Below, piece by piece: positions 1-5,470 of a stretch of DNA of 7,729 bases (the stretch's first letter is position 1; every line of letters begins with the position of its first letter). The position numbers and the translations under genes were made by a program. The stretch comes from Actinomycetes bacterium (GTDB lineage: Bacteria > Actinomycetota > Actinomycetes > Actinomycetales > Cellulomonadaceae). The notes beneath the pieces were generated by a model. It was given only the letters and a program-made list of their open reading frames with translations, was not told the DNA's origin and did no database searches. Location of the stretch: positions 1 to 7,729 of the forward strand of contig JAEWEI010000282.1 of the NCBI GenBank assembly GCA_023389545.1, written 5' to 3'.

Positions 1-533
1 TGTGCCCTGCTCGGAGCATCGGGGCGGGGCCGCTGTGGCGCCGGCCGCGGCAGCAGGCTCAGTGCGAGCAGTGCCGCGAGCGCGATGGCCAGGGGCACCG
101 CGGTGCCCGGCGCCGTGAACCGCGTGAGGGCCTCGCCGACGCCCGCGAACTGCCAGCGCGGGGCCAGGACCGTGTCGTCGGTGACGACGTACTCGCCGCC
201 GTCGGGGCTGTCGTTGGCGTCGCCCTGCATGTAGACGTGCCACGATCCGTCCGGCTGCTGCGCGAGGTCGATCACGCGGTGGGAGACGAGCACGTCCGTC
301 ACCGGGTTCGGCAATGACAGCACATCCCCGACCTCGACCTCCTCGATCGGCACGGGCGTCGCGACGAGCAGGTCACCTGTCTTGATGCCTGGCTCCATCG
401 AGCCGGAGACGACGACGAGCGGCGTGATGAGCCCGGCCGCCGTCGCCCCCCACACGCCCACACAGACGACCCCGAGGACCGCAAGGGTCCACACGAGGAC
501 GTCGGCTGCGGTCCTCAGCACACGCACGATCAT
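1..533 (-). CDS. sipW: SipW-type signal peptidase I (S26B), 3' end missing
   Basis: Membrane-bound serine peptidase that would remove signal peptides at the outer face of the membrane, here probably from the precursor encoded just upstream. About 177 codons are visible and the frame is open to the window edge. Residues 10-40 form an N-terminal membrane anchor. SGSMEP (residues 43-48) holds the catalytic Ser45. SHRV (84-87) puts His85 where bacterial LepB enzymes have lysine; Ser/His is the mark of the S26B branch (SipW, archaeal and ER types). QGDANDSPD (103-111) is the conserved box after it. A second hydrophobic stretch (about 145-161) followed by a Pro/Arg-rich tail suggests a C-terminal anchor. 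The start is uncertain: the ATG at 533 lies only 2 nt from GGAGG (536-540), whereas the GTG two codons later (525-527) has an 8-nt spacer and may be the true start. Family call firm; pairing with the neighbour inferred from order. Confidence 0.9.
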   Translation of the reverse strand, partial: MIVRVLRTAADVLVWTLAVLGVVCVGVWGATAAGLITPLVVVSGSMEPGIKTGDLLVATPVPIEEVEVGDVLSLPNPVTDVLVSHRVIDLAQQPDGSWHVYMQGDANDSPDGGEYVVTDDTVLAPRWQFAGVGEALTRFTAPGTAVPLAIALAALLALSLLPRPAPQRPRPDAPSRA

Positions 534-545
534 CACCTCCCACGT

Positions 546-574
546 GGTGGCGCCGCGGACGAGGCGGCGCCACC
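546..574 (-). promoter_or_regulatory. Perfect 11-bp hairpin between precursor and peptidase genes
   Basis: The arms at 546-556 and 564-574 are perfect reverse complements (GGTGGCGCCGC) around a 7-nt loop. The element lies after the precursor stop codon and 6 nt before the peptidase Shine-Dalgarno. No T-run follows, so a classic intrinsic terminator is unlikely. It could instead stabilise the 3' end of the precursor mRNA or lower read-through so that less peptidase than substrate is made. That role is inferred. Confidence 0.6.
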
Positions 575-581
575 TGGTGCG

Positions 582-629
582 GACGGATCGGGACTAGCCG
601 GTGAAGACGGATCAGGACTGGCCGGTGAA
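582..629. repeat. 24-bp tandem duplication across the precursor stop codon
   Basis: Two adjacent 24-bp units, 582-605 and 606-629, differ at only two positions (unit pattern GACGGATCRGGACTRGCC then GGTGAA). The right-hand unit, 606-629, encodes the precursor's last residues FTGQS, its TGA stop and the next two codons. The left-hand unit is a copy lying beyond the stop. One difference changes the CAG (Gln) codon to an in-frame TAG in the left copy; the other changes the TGA to CGA. If the first stop were read through, translation would therefore end soon after in the copy. It looks like a local tandem duplication. Confidence 0.85.
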
Positions 630-1169
630 CTGGACGGTGAGATCGCCCGTCTTGCCCTGGTAGTCGGCGGGCCAGTCGGCGGGCGTGGTGACCCGCAGCG
701 TCGCCGTGGTGGTGGCGCCCGCTTCGAGCTCGCTCGCGGGGGCCACGCTGATCTGGGCGGTGGCGGGCTTGGCGCCCGCGAAGATGCTGGTGGGGTCACC
801 GCTGTCGGTCGTCACGGCGCCGGCCCCGAGCGTGAGGGGCGCGGTGCCGGCGTTCTTCAGGTGCAACGTGACCGTCTCGTCGGCGCCCTGGTTGAGTCCG
901 GCGAGCTCCTGCTCCGGGATCGCCACCGCGATGCCGGAGCCGTTGGTGTCGGCGTCGTACCAGGTGGACCCGTCGATGCTGCCCTGCAGCTCGACCTCCG
1001 CGGCGCTTGCGCTGCCCGCGAACCACGCGTCGTCGGTCCATGCCGCACTGGTGACGGCGGCGCCGATGCCGAGCACAGCGACGCCGGCGAGGCCGAAGCG
1101 GACAAGGGCTCCGCGGCGTCGGCGCTGGTCGCGGTCCTGCTCGGATGCGGCGACGTGGGTCGAGGTCAT
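612..1169 (-). CDS. Exported protein with SipW-dependent signal peptide (TasA/camelysin-like class)
   Basis: Small secreted or cell-surface protein of 185 aa. The N-terminus has the alternate (SipW-type) signal layout: a charged segment (QDRDQRRRRG, 11-20), a hydrophobic core (about 25-43), then AAWTDDAWF (42-50), the WTD element typical of SipW-processed precursors. The mature part (about 58-185) is Thr/Ala/Gly-rich and acidic, has no cysteine or second membrane segment, and reads as a beta-sandwich: WYDADTNGSGIAVAIPEQ, then LHLKNAGTAPLTLGAG and a C-terminal ATLRVTTPADW strand. The ATG at 1169 is chosen because GGAAGGAG precedes it at proper spacing; a 40-codon in-frame extension to 1289 is Asp/Cys/Arg-rich and unlikely to be translated. 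The SipW-type peptidase follows directly, the usual substrate-peptidase arrangement. It resembles the alternate-signal exported families seen in Actinobacteria. Fibre or matrix formation, as for Bacillus TasA, is possible but not shown. Confidence 0.82.
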   Translation of the reverse strand: MTSTHVAASEQDRDQRRRRGALVRFGLAGVAVLGIGAAVTSAAWTDDAWFAGSASAAEVELQGSIDGSTWYDADTNGSGIAVAIPEQELAGLNQGADETVTLHLKNAGTAPLTLGAGAVTTDSGDPTSIFAGAKPATAQISVAPASELEAGATTTATLRVTTPADWPADYQGKTGDLTVQFTGQS

Positions 1170-1245
1170 GTCCTGCTCCTTCCTTCTGTGACTCGCGTCG
1201 GGGCGCGTGTGTGCCCGAAGACCCGCGGGCGCGACCTGCCGTCCG

Positions 1246-1275
1246 CACGTGTCGTCGTCACACGTGTCGTCATCA
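1246..1275. repeat. Two 15-bp tandem repeats with a CACGTG core
   Basis: Units 1246-1260 and 1261-1275 (CACGTGTCGTCRTCA) differ at one base. Each starts with the palindrome CACGTG. They lie 77-106 bp upstream of the precursor start, in its 5' leader or promoter region, and could be paired sites for a DNA-binding regulator. They are unlikely to be coding, because the frame through them needs the rejected upstream start. Confidence 0.5.
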
Positions 1276-1298
1276 GGGGGCTGACTCACTCGGGGCGC

Positions 1299-1400
1299 AC
1301 CCCGGGGTCATGCCCGGCGGAGGAGTTCGCTGCAGAAACCCGGGGCGGCTGGGCCGCGTCCCGACGGGCGTCGTGGACTCTCGCGACGTCAATTGTCGCG
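1299..1400. promoter_or_regulatory. Upstream region of the export unit with palindromes
   Basis: This non-coding stretch upstream of the precursor gene holds a perfect 10-bp palindrome, ACCCCGGGGT (1299-1308). It also holds an interrupted inverted repeat, CGCGAC / GTCGCG (1382-1387 and 1395-1400), around an AT-richer centre. Read on the minus strand, that centre gives TTGACG, a possible -35 hexamer, but no good -10 follows at 16-18 nt. The export-unit promoter probably lies between about 1200 and 1450, but it cannot be placed by eye. Confidence 0.25.
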
Positions 1401-1457
1401 TCGCGCGGCAACGCCCTCCAAGACGCGCTCCCGTGAGATTCGTCACTCCTCCCGATG

Positions 1458-1499
1458 CCAGGTGAGGACCTGGCCCGCCGCGCATCAGCGGGAGCCAGG
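1458..1499 (-). terminator. Probable terminator after the DUF1684 gene, with alternative stems
   Basis: It begins 9 nt past the DUF1684 stop. One stem pairs 1469-1474 (CCTGGC) with 1494-1499 (GCCAGG) and continues with CCGC/GCGG (1475-1478 and 1488-1491) across a 2-nt bulge. A competing stem pairs CCAGGT (1458-1463) with ACCTGG (1468-1473) around GAGG, so the two structures exclude each other. There is no T-run, as is common for terminators in high-GC actinobacteria. Confidence 0.5.
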
Positions 1500-1508
1500 C
1501 CACCACCC

Positions 1509-2324
1509 TCAACTGCTGGCGACCCACTTCTCCCCCGCCTCGACGGCCACCGTCAGGGTGTTCTCCGCGGGGGCCACCGGGCAGGTGGCGAACTGGGTGA
1601 GCCCGCACGGCAGGTTGGCCGCCCGGTTGAAGTCGAGGGTCAGCGTGCCGTCCTCGGCGACCGGGCCGAGGGCGAGGGTGCGGGCTCCCGGGTAGGTGGT
1701 GACGCCGCTGGTCGCGTCGCGGAACAGGACGCTGGCGCCGTGGAGGCCGTCGAACACGATGAGCGACTGCTCGACGCCCGCGAGCGTGAACGTCACCGTG
1801 CCGATGGCCGTGTGGTGGTGTGCCAGGCCGTCCACCACGGCGCCGGTGGTGACGGTCTGCGCCGCGCCGTAGCGGTCGAGCCGGCCCTGGACCGCCCACG
1901 CTGGATCAGGGGCGAAGGTGGGGATGCCGGTGAACTCGGCCAGCTGCCGCGCCTTCGGGTCGTGCACGCGGACGATGTCGTGGCCGGTGCGGCGGGCGAC
2001 CTCGAGCAGCAGGTCACCGGCCCGGACGGCGAGCCCGGGCGCGCCCTCGACGGGCGTCAGCTCGGCGGCGCCGTCCACCGTCGAGCCGTCGGGCAGCGTG
2101 ATGCCGTCCGCCGCCGCGGCCTCGATGCGCACCGTGCCGTCGATGCTGGACCAGCGCCCGGGGACGCCGTCCAGCGTGGCGGGCTCGGCGGCGAGCCAGT
2201 GCAGGGCGGTGATGGCGACCCAGCCGTGCGGGTCGCGGAAGTAGTCCTCGCGGCTGGCGTGCCAGGCCTCCCACTCGGCGGCGAAGGCGGCGCGGTCGAG
2301 GTCGGTGGAGATGTCGGTGGTCAT
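1509..2324 (-). CDS. DUF1684 domain protein, last gene of the LLM operon
   Basis: Soluble 271-aa protein of the DUF1684 (COG3358) family, whose biochemical role I do not know. It has no signal peptide or membrane segment. Family landmarks are the N-terminal WHASREDYFRDPHGWVAI (21-38) and LHWLA (41-45) region, then RVHDPKARQLAEFTGIPTF (119-137). The C-terminal signature is TYPGART (210-216), LDFNRAANLPC (230-240), FATCPVAPAEN (245-255) and AGEK (263-266). Two cysteines (240 and 248) sit in that conserved core. The start at 2324 has a GAGAGG Shine-Dalgarno about 7 nt upstream. It begins 38 nt after the stop of the 463-aa monooxygenase gene and ends just before a hairpin, so it is the distal gene of that operon. 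A part in handling the monooxygenase substrate or product is inferred only from position. Confidence 0.85.
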   Translation of the reverse strand: MTTDISTDLDRAAFAAEWEAWHASREDYFRDPHGWVAITALHWLAAEPATLDGVPGRWSSIDGTVRIEAAAADGITLPDGSTVDGAAELTPVEGAPGLAVRAGDLLLEVARRTGHDIVRVHDPKARQLAEFTGIPTFAPDPAWAVQGRLDRYGAAQTVTTGAVVDGLAHHHTAIGTVTFTLAGVEQSLIVFDGLHGASVLFRDATSGVTTYPGARTLALGPVAEDGTLTLDFNRAANLPCGLTQFATCPVAPAENTLTVAVEAGEKWVASS

Positions 2325-2362
2325 GTCGGTCCTCTCTGGTGGTGTCGGGGGCGTGCGGGCGG

Positions 2363-3754
2363 TCAGGCGGTCAGCGCCTCATCCGGGGCGTCCACGCCGT
2401 CGAGGGTGCTGCCGAACAGGTCGGCGGCCGGCAGCCCGAGGTGCTCGCGGAGGGTGGTCCCCGTGTACTCGGTGCGGAACGAGCCGCGTTCCTGCAGCAG
2501 CGGCACCACCCGGTCCACGAACTCGTCGAGGCCGTGCGGCGTCAGGTGCGGGACGAGGATGAAGCCGTCGGACGCGTCGGACTGCACGTGCCTGTCGATC
2601 TCGTCGGCGACGTGCTGCGGGGTGCCGACGAACGACTCACGCCCCGTCATCTCGATGACCAGCTCGCGGATGCTCAGGCCCTTCTCGGCGGCTCGCGCGC
2701 GCCAGGCCGCCGCGACGGCGACCGGGTCCTTGAAGGTGGCGGCCCGGCCCTGCGTGATCGAGGGCGCCTCGACGAGCGGGTCGATCTCCGGCAGCGGGCC
2801 GTCCACGTCGTACTCGGACAGGTCGCGGTTCCACAGCTGCTCGACGAACGCGCGGGCCACCGCGGGCCGCACCTGCTGGCGCTGGATCTCCCGGTGGCGC
2901 TCCTCAGCATCGGCGGGGGTGTCGCCGAGCACGAACGAGGCGCCGGGCAAGATCTTGAGGTCCTCGGGGCTGCGGCCGTAGCGCGCCAGCCGGCCCTTCA
3001 CGTCGGCGTAGAACGCCTGGCCGTCCTCGAGGCTGCCGTGCCGGGAGAACACGGCGTCCGCGACCTGCGCGGCCAGTTCGCGGCCCGCGTCGGAGTCCCC
3101 GGCCTGGAGGATCACCGGGTGGCCCTGCGGGGAGCGGGGCAGGGTGGGGCGCGCCTCGATGTCGACGAGGCGGCCGCCGGTGCGGACCAGGCCGATCGAG
3201 CGGTCACGCGCGTAGACCCCCGACGCCGCGTCAGCGGCGATCGCGTCGGGCGCCCAGGCGTCCCACAGCGCGCGCGCCGCGTCGACCACCTCACGCGCCC
3301 GCTCATAGCGGTCGGCGTGGTCGAGGTAGCCGCCGCGCCGGAAGTTCGCGCCGTGGAACGCGTCCGACGACGTCACGACGTTCCACGCCGCCCGCCCCGC
3401 GGACAGGTGGTCGAGGGTCGCGAACTGGCGGGCCAGCTCATACGGCTCGTTGAACGTGGCGTTGATGGTGCCCGCCAGGCCCAGGTGCGTGGTGACGCCG
3501 GCCAGCGCCGCCAGCACCGTGTACGTGTCGGGGCGCCCCACCACGTCGTGGTCCACAACCTGCCCCCGCTGCTCGCGCAGCCGCAACCCCTCGGCGAGGA
3601 ACAGGAAGTCGAGCTTGCCGCGCTCGGCCGTCCGGGCCAGGTGCTCGAAGGACGCGAACGCGGTCTGGGTCTCGGGACGGTGGGACGGGTCCGTCCACAC
3701 GGTGTGGTGATTGACGCCGGGGAAGTGCGCGGCGAGGTGGATCTGCTTAGGCAT
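2363..3754 (-). CDS. LLM-class FMN-dependent monooxygenase, NtaA/SnaA/DszA-type
   Basis: Flavin-dependent monooxygenase of the luciferase-like superfamily, 463 aa, full length for the group containing NtaA, SnaA, DszA and DmoA. These enzymes use FMNH2 from a separate reductase plus O2 to oxidise a small molecule, often a C-S or C-N bond. Visible signatures are HFPGVNHHTVW (10-20), LDFLFLAEGLRLRE (48-61), TINATFNEPYELARQFATLD (96-115), SAGRAAWNVVTS (118-129) and FRRGGYLDHADRYERA (138-153). ARPTLPRSPQGHPVILQAGDS (201-221) is followed by AGRELAAQVADAVF (223-236), the flavin phosphate-binding region. FVGTPQHVADEI (375-386) is the typical C-terminal element. The start at 3754 has AAGGA 7 nt upstream. 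The gene begins 32 nt after its diverged paralogue ends and lies under the same S-box leader. That context favours an organosulfur substrate. The exact substrate cannot be read from sequence, and no flavin reductase is nearby. Confidence 0.92.
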   Translation of the reverse strand: MPKQIHLAAHFPGVNHHTVWTDPSHRPETQTAFASFEHLARTAERGKLDFLFLAEGLRLREQRGQVVDHDVVGRPDTYTVLAALAGVTTHLGLAGTINATFNEPYELARQFATLDHLSAGRAAWNVVTSSDAFHGANFRRGGYLDHADRYERAREVVDAARALWDAWAPDAIAADAASGVYARDRSIGLVRTGGRLVDIEARPTLPRSPQGHPVILQAGDSDAGRELAAQVADAVFSRHGSLEDGQAFYADVKGRLARYGRSPEDLKILPGASFVLGDTPADAEERHREIQRQQVRPAVARAFVEQLWNRDLSEYDVDGPLPEIDPLVEAPSITQGRAATFKDPVAVAAAWRARAAEKGLSIRELVIEMTGRESFVGTPQHVADEIDRHVQSDASDGFILVPHLTPHGLDEFVDRVVPLLQERGSFRTEYTGTTLREHLGLPAADLFGSTLDGVDAPDEALTA

Positions 3755-3786
3755 CGGAAGTCCTTCGGGTCGAGGGTGGGCGGTGC

Positions 3787-4968
3787 TCAGCGGGCCAGCG
3801 TGTAGCGGCTCAGGGGCCTGTCCAGGCCGAACGCGTCGCGCAACGTGCGACGCGCCTCCGGCCCGGCCTTCGCGGGGAGGTCGACGAGCCGGCCCTGCTC
3901 ACGCAGCCGGGGCGACACCTCCTCCGCGAGCACCGCCAGGTCGCCCGCGTGCGCGAGCGGCTGCAGCACCAGCCCGTCGACGCCGGTGAGGTCCACGACA
4001 TCCGCCAGCGCGTCGGCGGCGCGGCCCGCCCCCGCGACCACATGCAGGCCGCTGGGCTCATACGGCCGCCCGGCCAGGCGGTCGAGCTCGACGAGCCGCT
4101 CGCACGCCGCGGCCTCATCACGGCCGAGCAGCGTCTCGACGTCGAGCAGCACCTTCACCGACCGGGCGGGCCGTCCCGAGCCCGCGACGGCGGCGCGCAC
4201 CTGCGCGGCCAGGGCGCCCGCCTCCTTCACGTCCCGCGCCGCGATGCGGATCACGTCGGCGCCGGCCACTGCGACGCCCAGCGCGTACGGCACGTCGCCG
4301 CGCACCACGACCAGCGGCTGCCCCTGCGGCGAGCGCGGGGTGATCGAGGCGCCGGCCACGGAGAACGTCGTGCCGGAGAACGCCACGTTGTGGACGCGCT
4401 CGCGGTCGATGTACCTGTCGGTCGCCGCGTCGAGCACGATCGCGTCGTCCTCCCACGAGTCCCACAACCGGCGGACCACCTCGATGACATCGGCCGCCTC
4501 GCGCCACTGCTCCGCGGCAGTGGCAGCCGAGCGGCCGTGGAACTGCGCCGCCTGCACGTCGCCCGCTCCGGTGCCCGACGGCGCGGCGACGTCCACCTGC
4601 CACCCGGCGCGGCCCCCGCTCACCAGGTCGACGGTGGCCACCGCCTTGGCCACGTGGAACGGCTCCGCGTAGGTCACGGGCGCCACGGGCACGATGCCGA
4701 TGCGCGAGGTCAGCGGGCCGAGCAGCGCCGCGACTCCCGTCGCGTCCAGCCGGGCCTGGACGGTGTCCGTGGCCGTCGTGGGCGGCGCCACCGAGTCCGC
4801 GAGGACGACGAACACGACGCCAGCGCGCTCCGCGGTGCGGACCAGCTCAGCCCAGTGGGCTGCGGTCAGCAGGCCCGCGGCGTCGGCCTCGGGCAGCCGC
4901 CAAGCGGCGGGATGGCGGCCGGCGCCGCCGAGCTCGACGGCGAGGTGGAACGGACGGGACTTGGACAT
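3787..4968 (-). CDS. Diverged LLM-class monooxygenase homologue, first gene of the S-box operon
   Basis: Luciferase-like superfamily protein, 393 aa, related to the 463-aa neighbour but about 70 residues shorter. Shared landmarks are SKSRPFHLAVELGG (2-15), AELVRTAERAGVVFVVLAD (40-58), YAEPFHVAKAVATVDLVSGG (100-119) followed by RAGWQVD (120-126), WREAADVIEVVRRLWDSWEDD (155-175) and ITPRSPQGQPLVVVRGD (209-225). Several features are eroded. The phosphate-binding AGxSxxG pattern of its partner is replaced here by RGDVPYALG (223-231). The long segment before the C-terminus is missing, and the GTP element near the C-terminus is not recognisable. It may bind flavin differently, have its own substrate, or act as a partner subunit. 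The ATG at 4968 has AAGGGG 5 nt upstream; a GTG at 5052 would add 28 Arg-rich residues without a ribosome site. It is the first gene after the riboswitch and leader-peptide region. LLM membership firm; activity uncertain. Confidence 0.85.
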   Translation of the reverse strand: MSKSRPFHLAVELGGAGRHPAAWRLPEADAAGLLTAAHWAELVRTAERAGVVFVVLADSVAPPTTATDTVQARLDATGVAALLGPLTSRIGIVPVAPVTYAEPFHVAKAVATVDLVSGGRAGWQVDVAAPSGTGAGDVQAAQFHGRSAATAAEQWREAADVIEVVRRLWDSWEDDAIVLDAATDRYIDRERVHNVAFSGTTFSVAGASITPRSPQGQPLVVVRGDVPYALGVAVAGADVIRIAARDVKEAGALAAQVRAAVAGSGRPARSVKVLLDVETLLGRDEAAACERLVELDRLAGRPYEPSGLHVVAGAGRAADALADVVDLTGVDGLVLQPLAHAGDLAVLAEEVSPRLREQGRLVDLPAKAGPEARRTLRDAFGLDRPLSRYTLAR

Positions 4969-5171
4969 GGGTACCCCTTGCTGACAGGTGCGCCGACAGG
5001 GCCGGCGCGGATGGAGGGTGCGGGATCGTGCATCGGGCGACGTCCTGGCCACAGGCCGCGCCCTGCCGGTCGACGCGGTCTGCGGGGACCGCGGCGAATG
5101 GGAGGGCTGCAGGCGACGTGCGTGCGGGACCGGGCCGCCGCGGATGAGCGCGTCGTGGGGCGCGCGTGTGG
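4969..5171 (-). other. Untranslated spacer between attenuator hairpins and the LLM operon
   Basis: About 200 nt of GC-rich leader RNA with no ORF I can support on either strand. It carries the AAGGGG ribosome site (4974-4979) of the first LLM gene. The length is unusual for a simple 5' UTR and leaves room for a second regulatory structure or a Rho-loading stretch, but I see no clear motif. Confidence 0.4.
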
Positions 5172-5231
5172 GCTGACGGTGGTCAGCGGAAGGTCATGTG
5201 CCCGCGCGCGGCGGGCGGCCTGGCGTCAGGC
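5172..5231 (-). promoter_or_regulatory. Three consecutive hairpins after the Cys-rich leader peptide
   Basis: In the direction of transcription the stems are GCCTG/CAGGC (5227-5231 with 5218-5222), GCCCGC/GCGGGC (5211-5216 with 5200-5205) and GCTGAC/GTCAGC (5182-5187 with 5172-5177), all perfect, with loops of 4-5 nt. The first covers the last sense codon and the stop of the leader peptide. A ribosome stalled on the Cys codons, or one finishing at the stop, would therefore change whether it forms. That position fits an attenuator; there is no T-run, so Rho-dependent termination or mRNA accessibility is more likely than intrinsic termination. The mechanism is inferred. Confidence 0.5.
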
Positions 5232-5273
5232 TGGACAACAACGACAGCGGTGGACGCTGCTCGGGTTGCGCAC
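5226..5273 (-). CDS. Cysteine-rich leader peptide (15 aa), putative attenuator ORF
   Basis: Short ORF encoding VRNPSSVHRCRCCPA (GTG start, read as Met). GGAGG at 5280-5284 lies 6 nt before the GTG, a near-ideal ribosome site. Cysteines occupy positions 10, 12 and 13 near the end, all as TGT, which should be a minor Cys codon at this GC content. Clustered Cys codons just before the stop are the hallmark of the actinobacterial cysteine-responsive leader peptides described upstream of sulfur genes in mycobacteria. Those are often leaderless, whereas this one has a strong Shine-Dalgarno. It sits directly after the S-box riboswitch, with which its ribosome site overlaps, and before a row of hairpins, about 260 nt upstream of the LLM operon. 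Scarce charged tRNA-Cys would stall ribosomes here and alter folding downstream. Its translation is inferred from sequence. Confidence 0.72.
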   Translation of the reverse strand: MRNPSSVHRCRCCPA

Positions 5274-5282
5274 GGTGGACCT

Positions 5283-5378
5283 CCATCGGTCCTGGCGGGA
5301 GCACCCTCGCCTGCCGCGGAATGCGGCCGGGGGTTGCTGCGACGTCGGCGAGCCAGGTCTCTCAGTCGCTCTGGATGG
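5283..5378 (-). ncRNA. S-box (SAM) riboswitch, SAM-I/SAM-IV clan
   Basis: Cis-regulatory RNA that binds S-adenosylmethionine. In order on the minus strand: P1 5' strand CCATC (5374-5378), P2 5' strand GCGAC (5365-5369), the conserved block GAGAGACCTGGCTCG, P2 3' strand GTCGC (5339-5343), AGCAACC (5332-5338), a P3 arm closed by GCCGC/GCGGC, then GGGTGC (5301-5306) and P1 3' strand GATGG (5283-5287). The loop sequence CCTGGC (5352-5357) is fully complementary to GCCAGG (5291-5296), giving the expected pseudoknot between L2 and the J3/4 segment. I see no separate P4 helix, so it may belong to SAM-IV or a SAM-I/IV variant rather than classical SAM-I. The last two bases of P1 are also the first two of the GGAGG ribosome site of the leader peptide, which suggests translational control. 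It lies upstream of the LLM operon on the same strand. Confidence 0.85.
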
Positions 5379-5386
5379 GCAAGCAC

Positions 5387-5392
5387 ACGGTA
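5387..5392 (-). promoter_or_regulatory. Putative -10 box of the S-box/LLM operon
   Basis: TACCGT on the minus strand fits TANNNT. A start about 7 nt downstream (near 5380) would begin the transcript a couple of bases before the riboswitch P1 helix, as often seen. No convincing -35 hexamer is present at 17 nt, so the call rests mainly on position. Confidence 0.35.
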
Positions 5393-5444
5393 CGGACGGG
5401 ACATACCCCCGGGGAAGGGCGCATCCGGGATACGAGACACCGCA

Positions 5445-5470
5445 GGAACAGGCGACGGTCCCCGGCCGTT
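5445..5470 (+). promoter_or_regulatory. Possible SigR/SigH-type (thiol-stress) promoter of the third LLM gene
   Basis: GGAAC (5445-5449) and GTT (5468-5470) are separated by exactly 18 nt. This resembles the GGAAY-N18-GTT pattern of the actinobacterial disulfide-stress sigma factors SigR/SigH. A transcript would start near 5477, about 23 nt before the ATG at 5500. The motif is short and could occur by chance. Confidence 0.3.

Noticed and set aside
1170..1289. 40-codon N-terminal extension of the exported precursor
   Set aside because: It would bury the SipW-type signal 60 residues in. GGAAGGAG before 1169 and the signal layout favour the shorter form; the extension is mostly the 15-bp repeat.
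1455..3805. Long plus-strand frames opposite the DUF1684 and 463-aa LLM genes
   Set aside because: They are antisense shadows with Arg/Gly/Val-rich composition and no family features; the minus-strand genes are clear.
4969..5052. 28-codon N-terminal extension of the first LLM gene from GTG at 5052
   Set aside because: It has no ribosome site and is Arg-rich, whereas the ATG at 4968 has AAGGGG and begins where homologues begin.
5301..5378. TPP riboswitch, suggested by CTGAGA on the minus strand
   Set aside because: In TPP aptamers the GGGTGC-like element comes before CTGAGA; here the order is reversed. AGCAACC, P2 pairing and the L2/J3-4 complementarity fit the S-box instead, and no thiamine gene is near.
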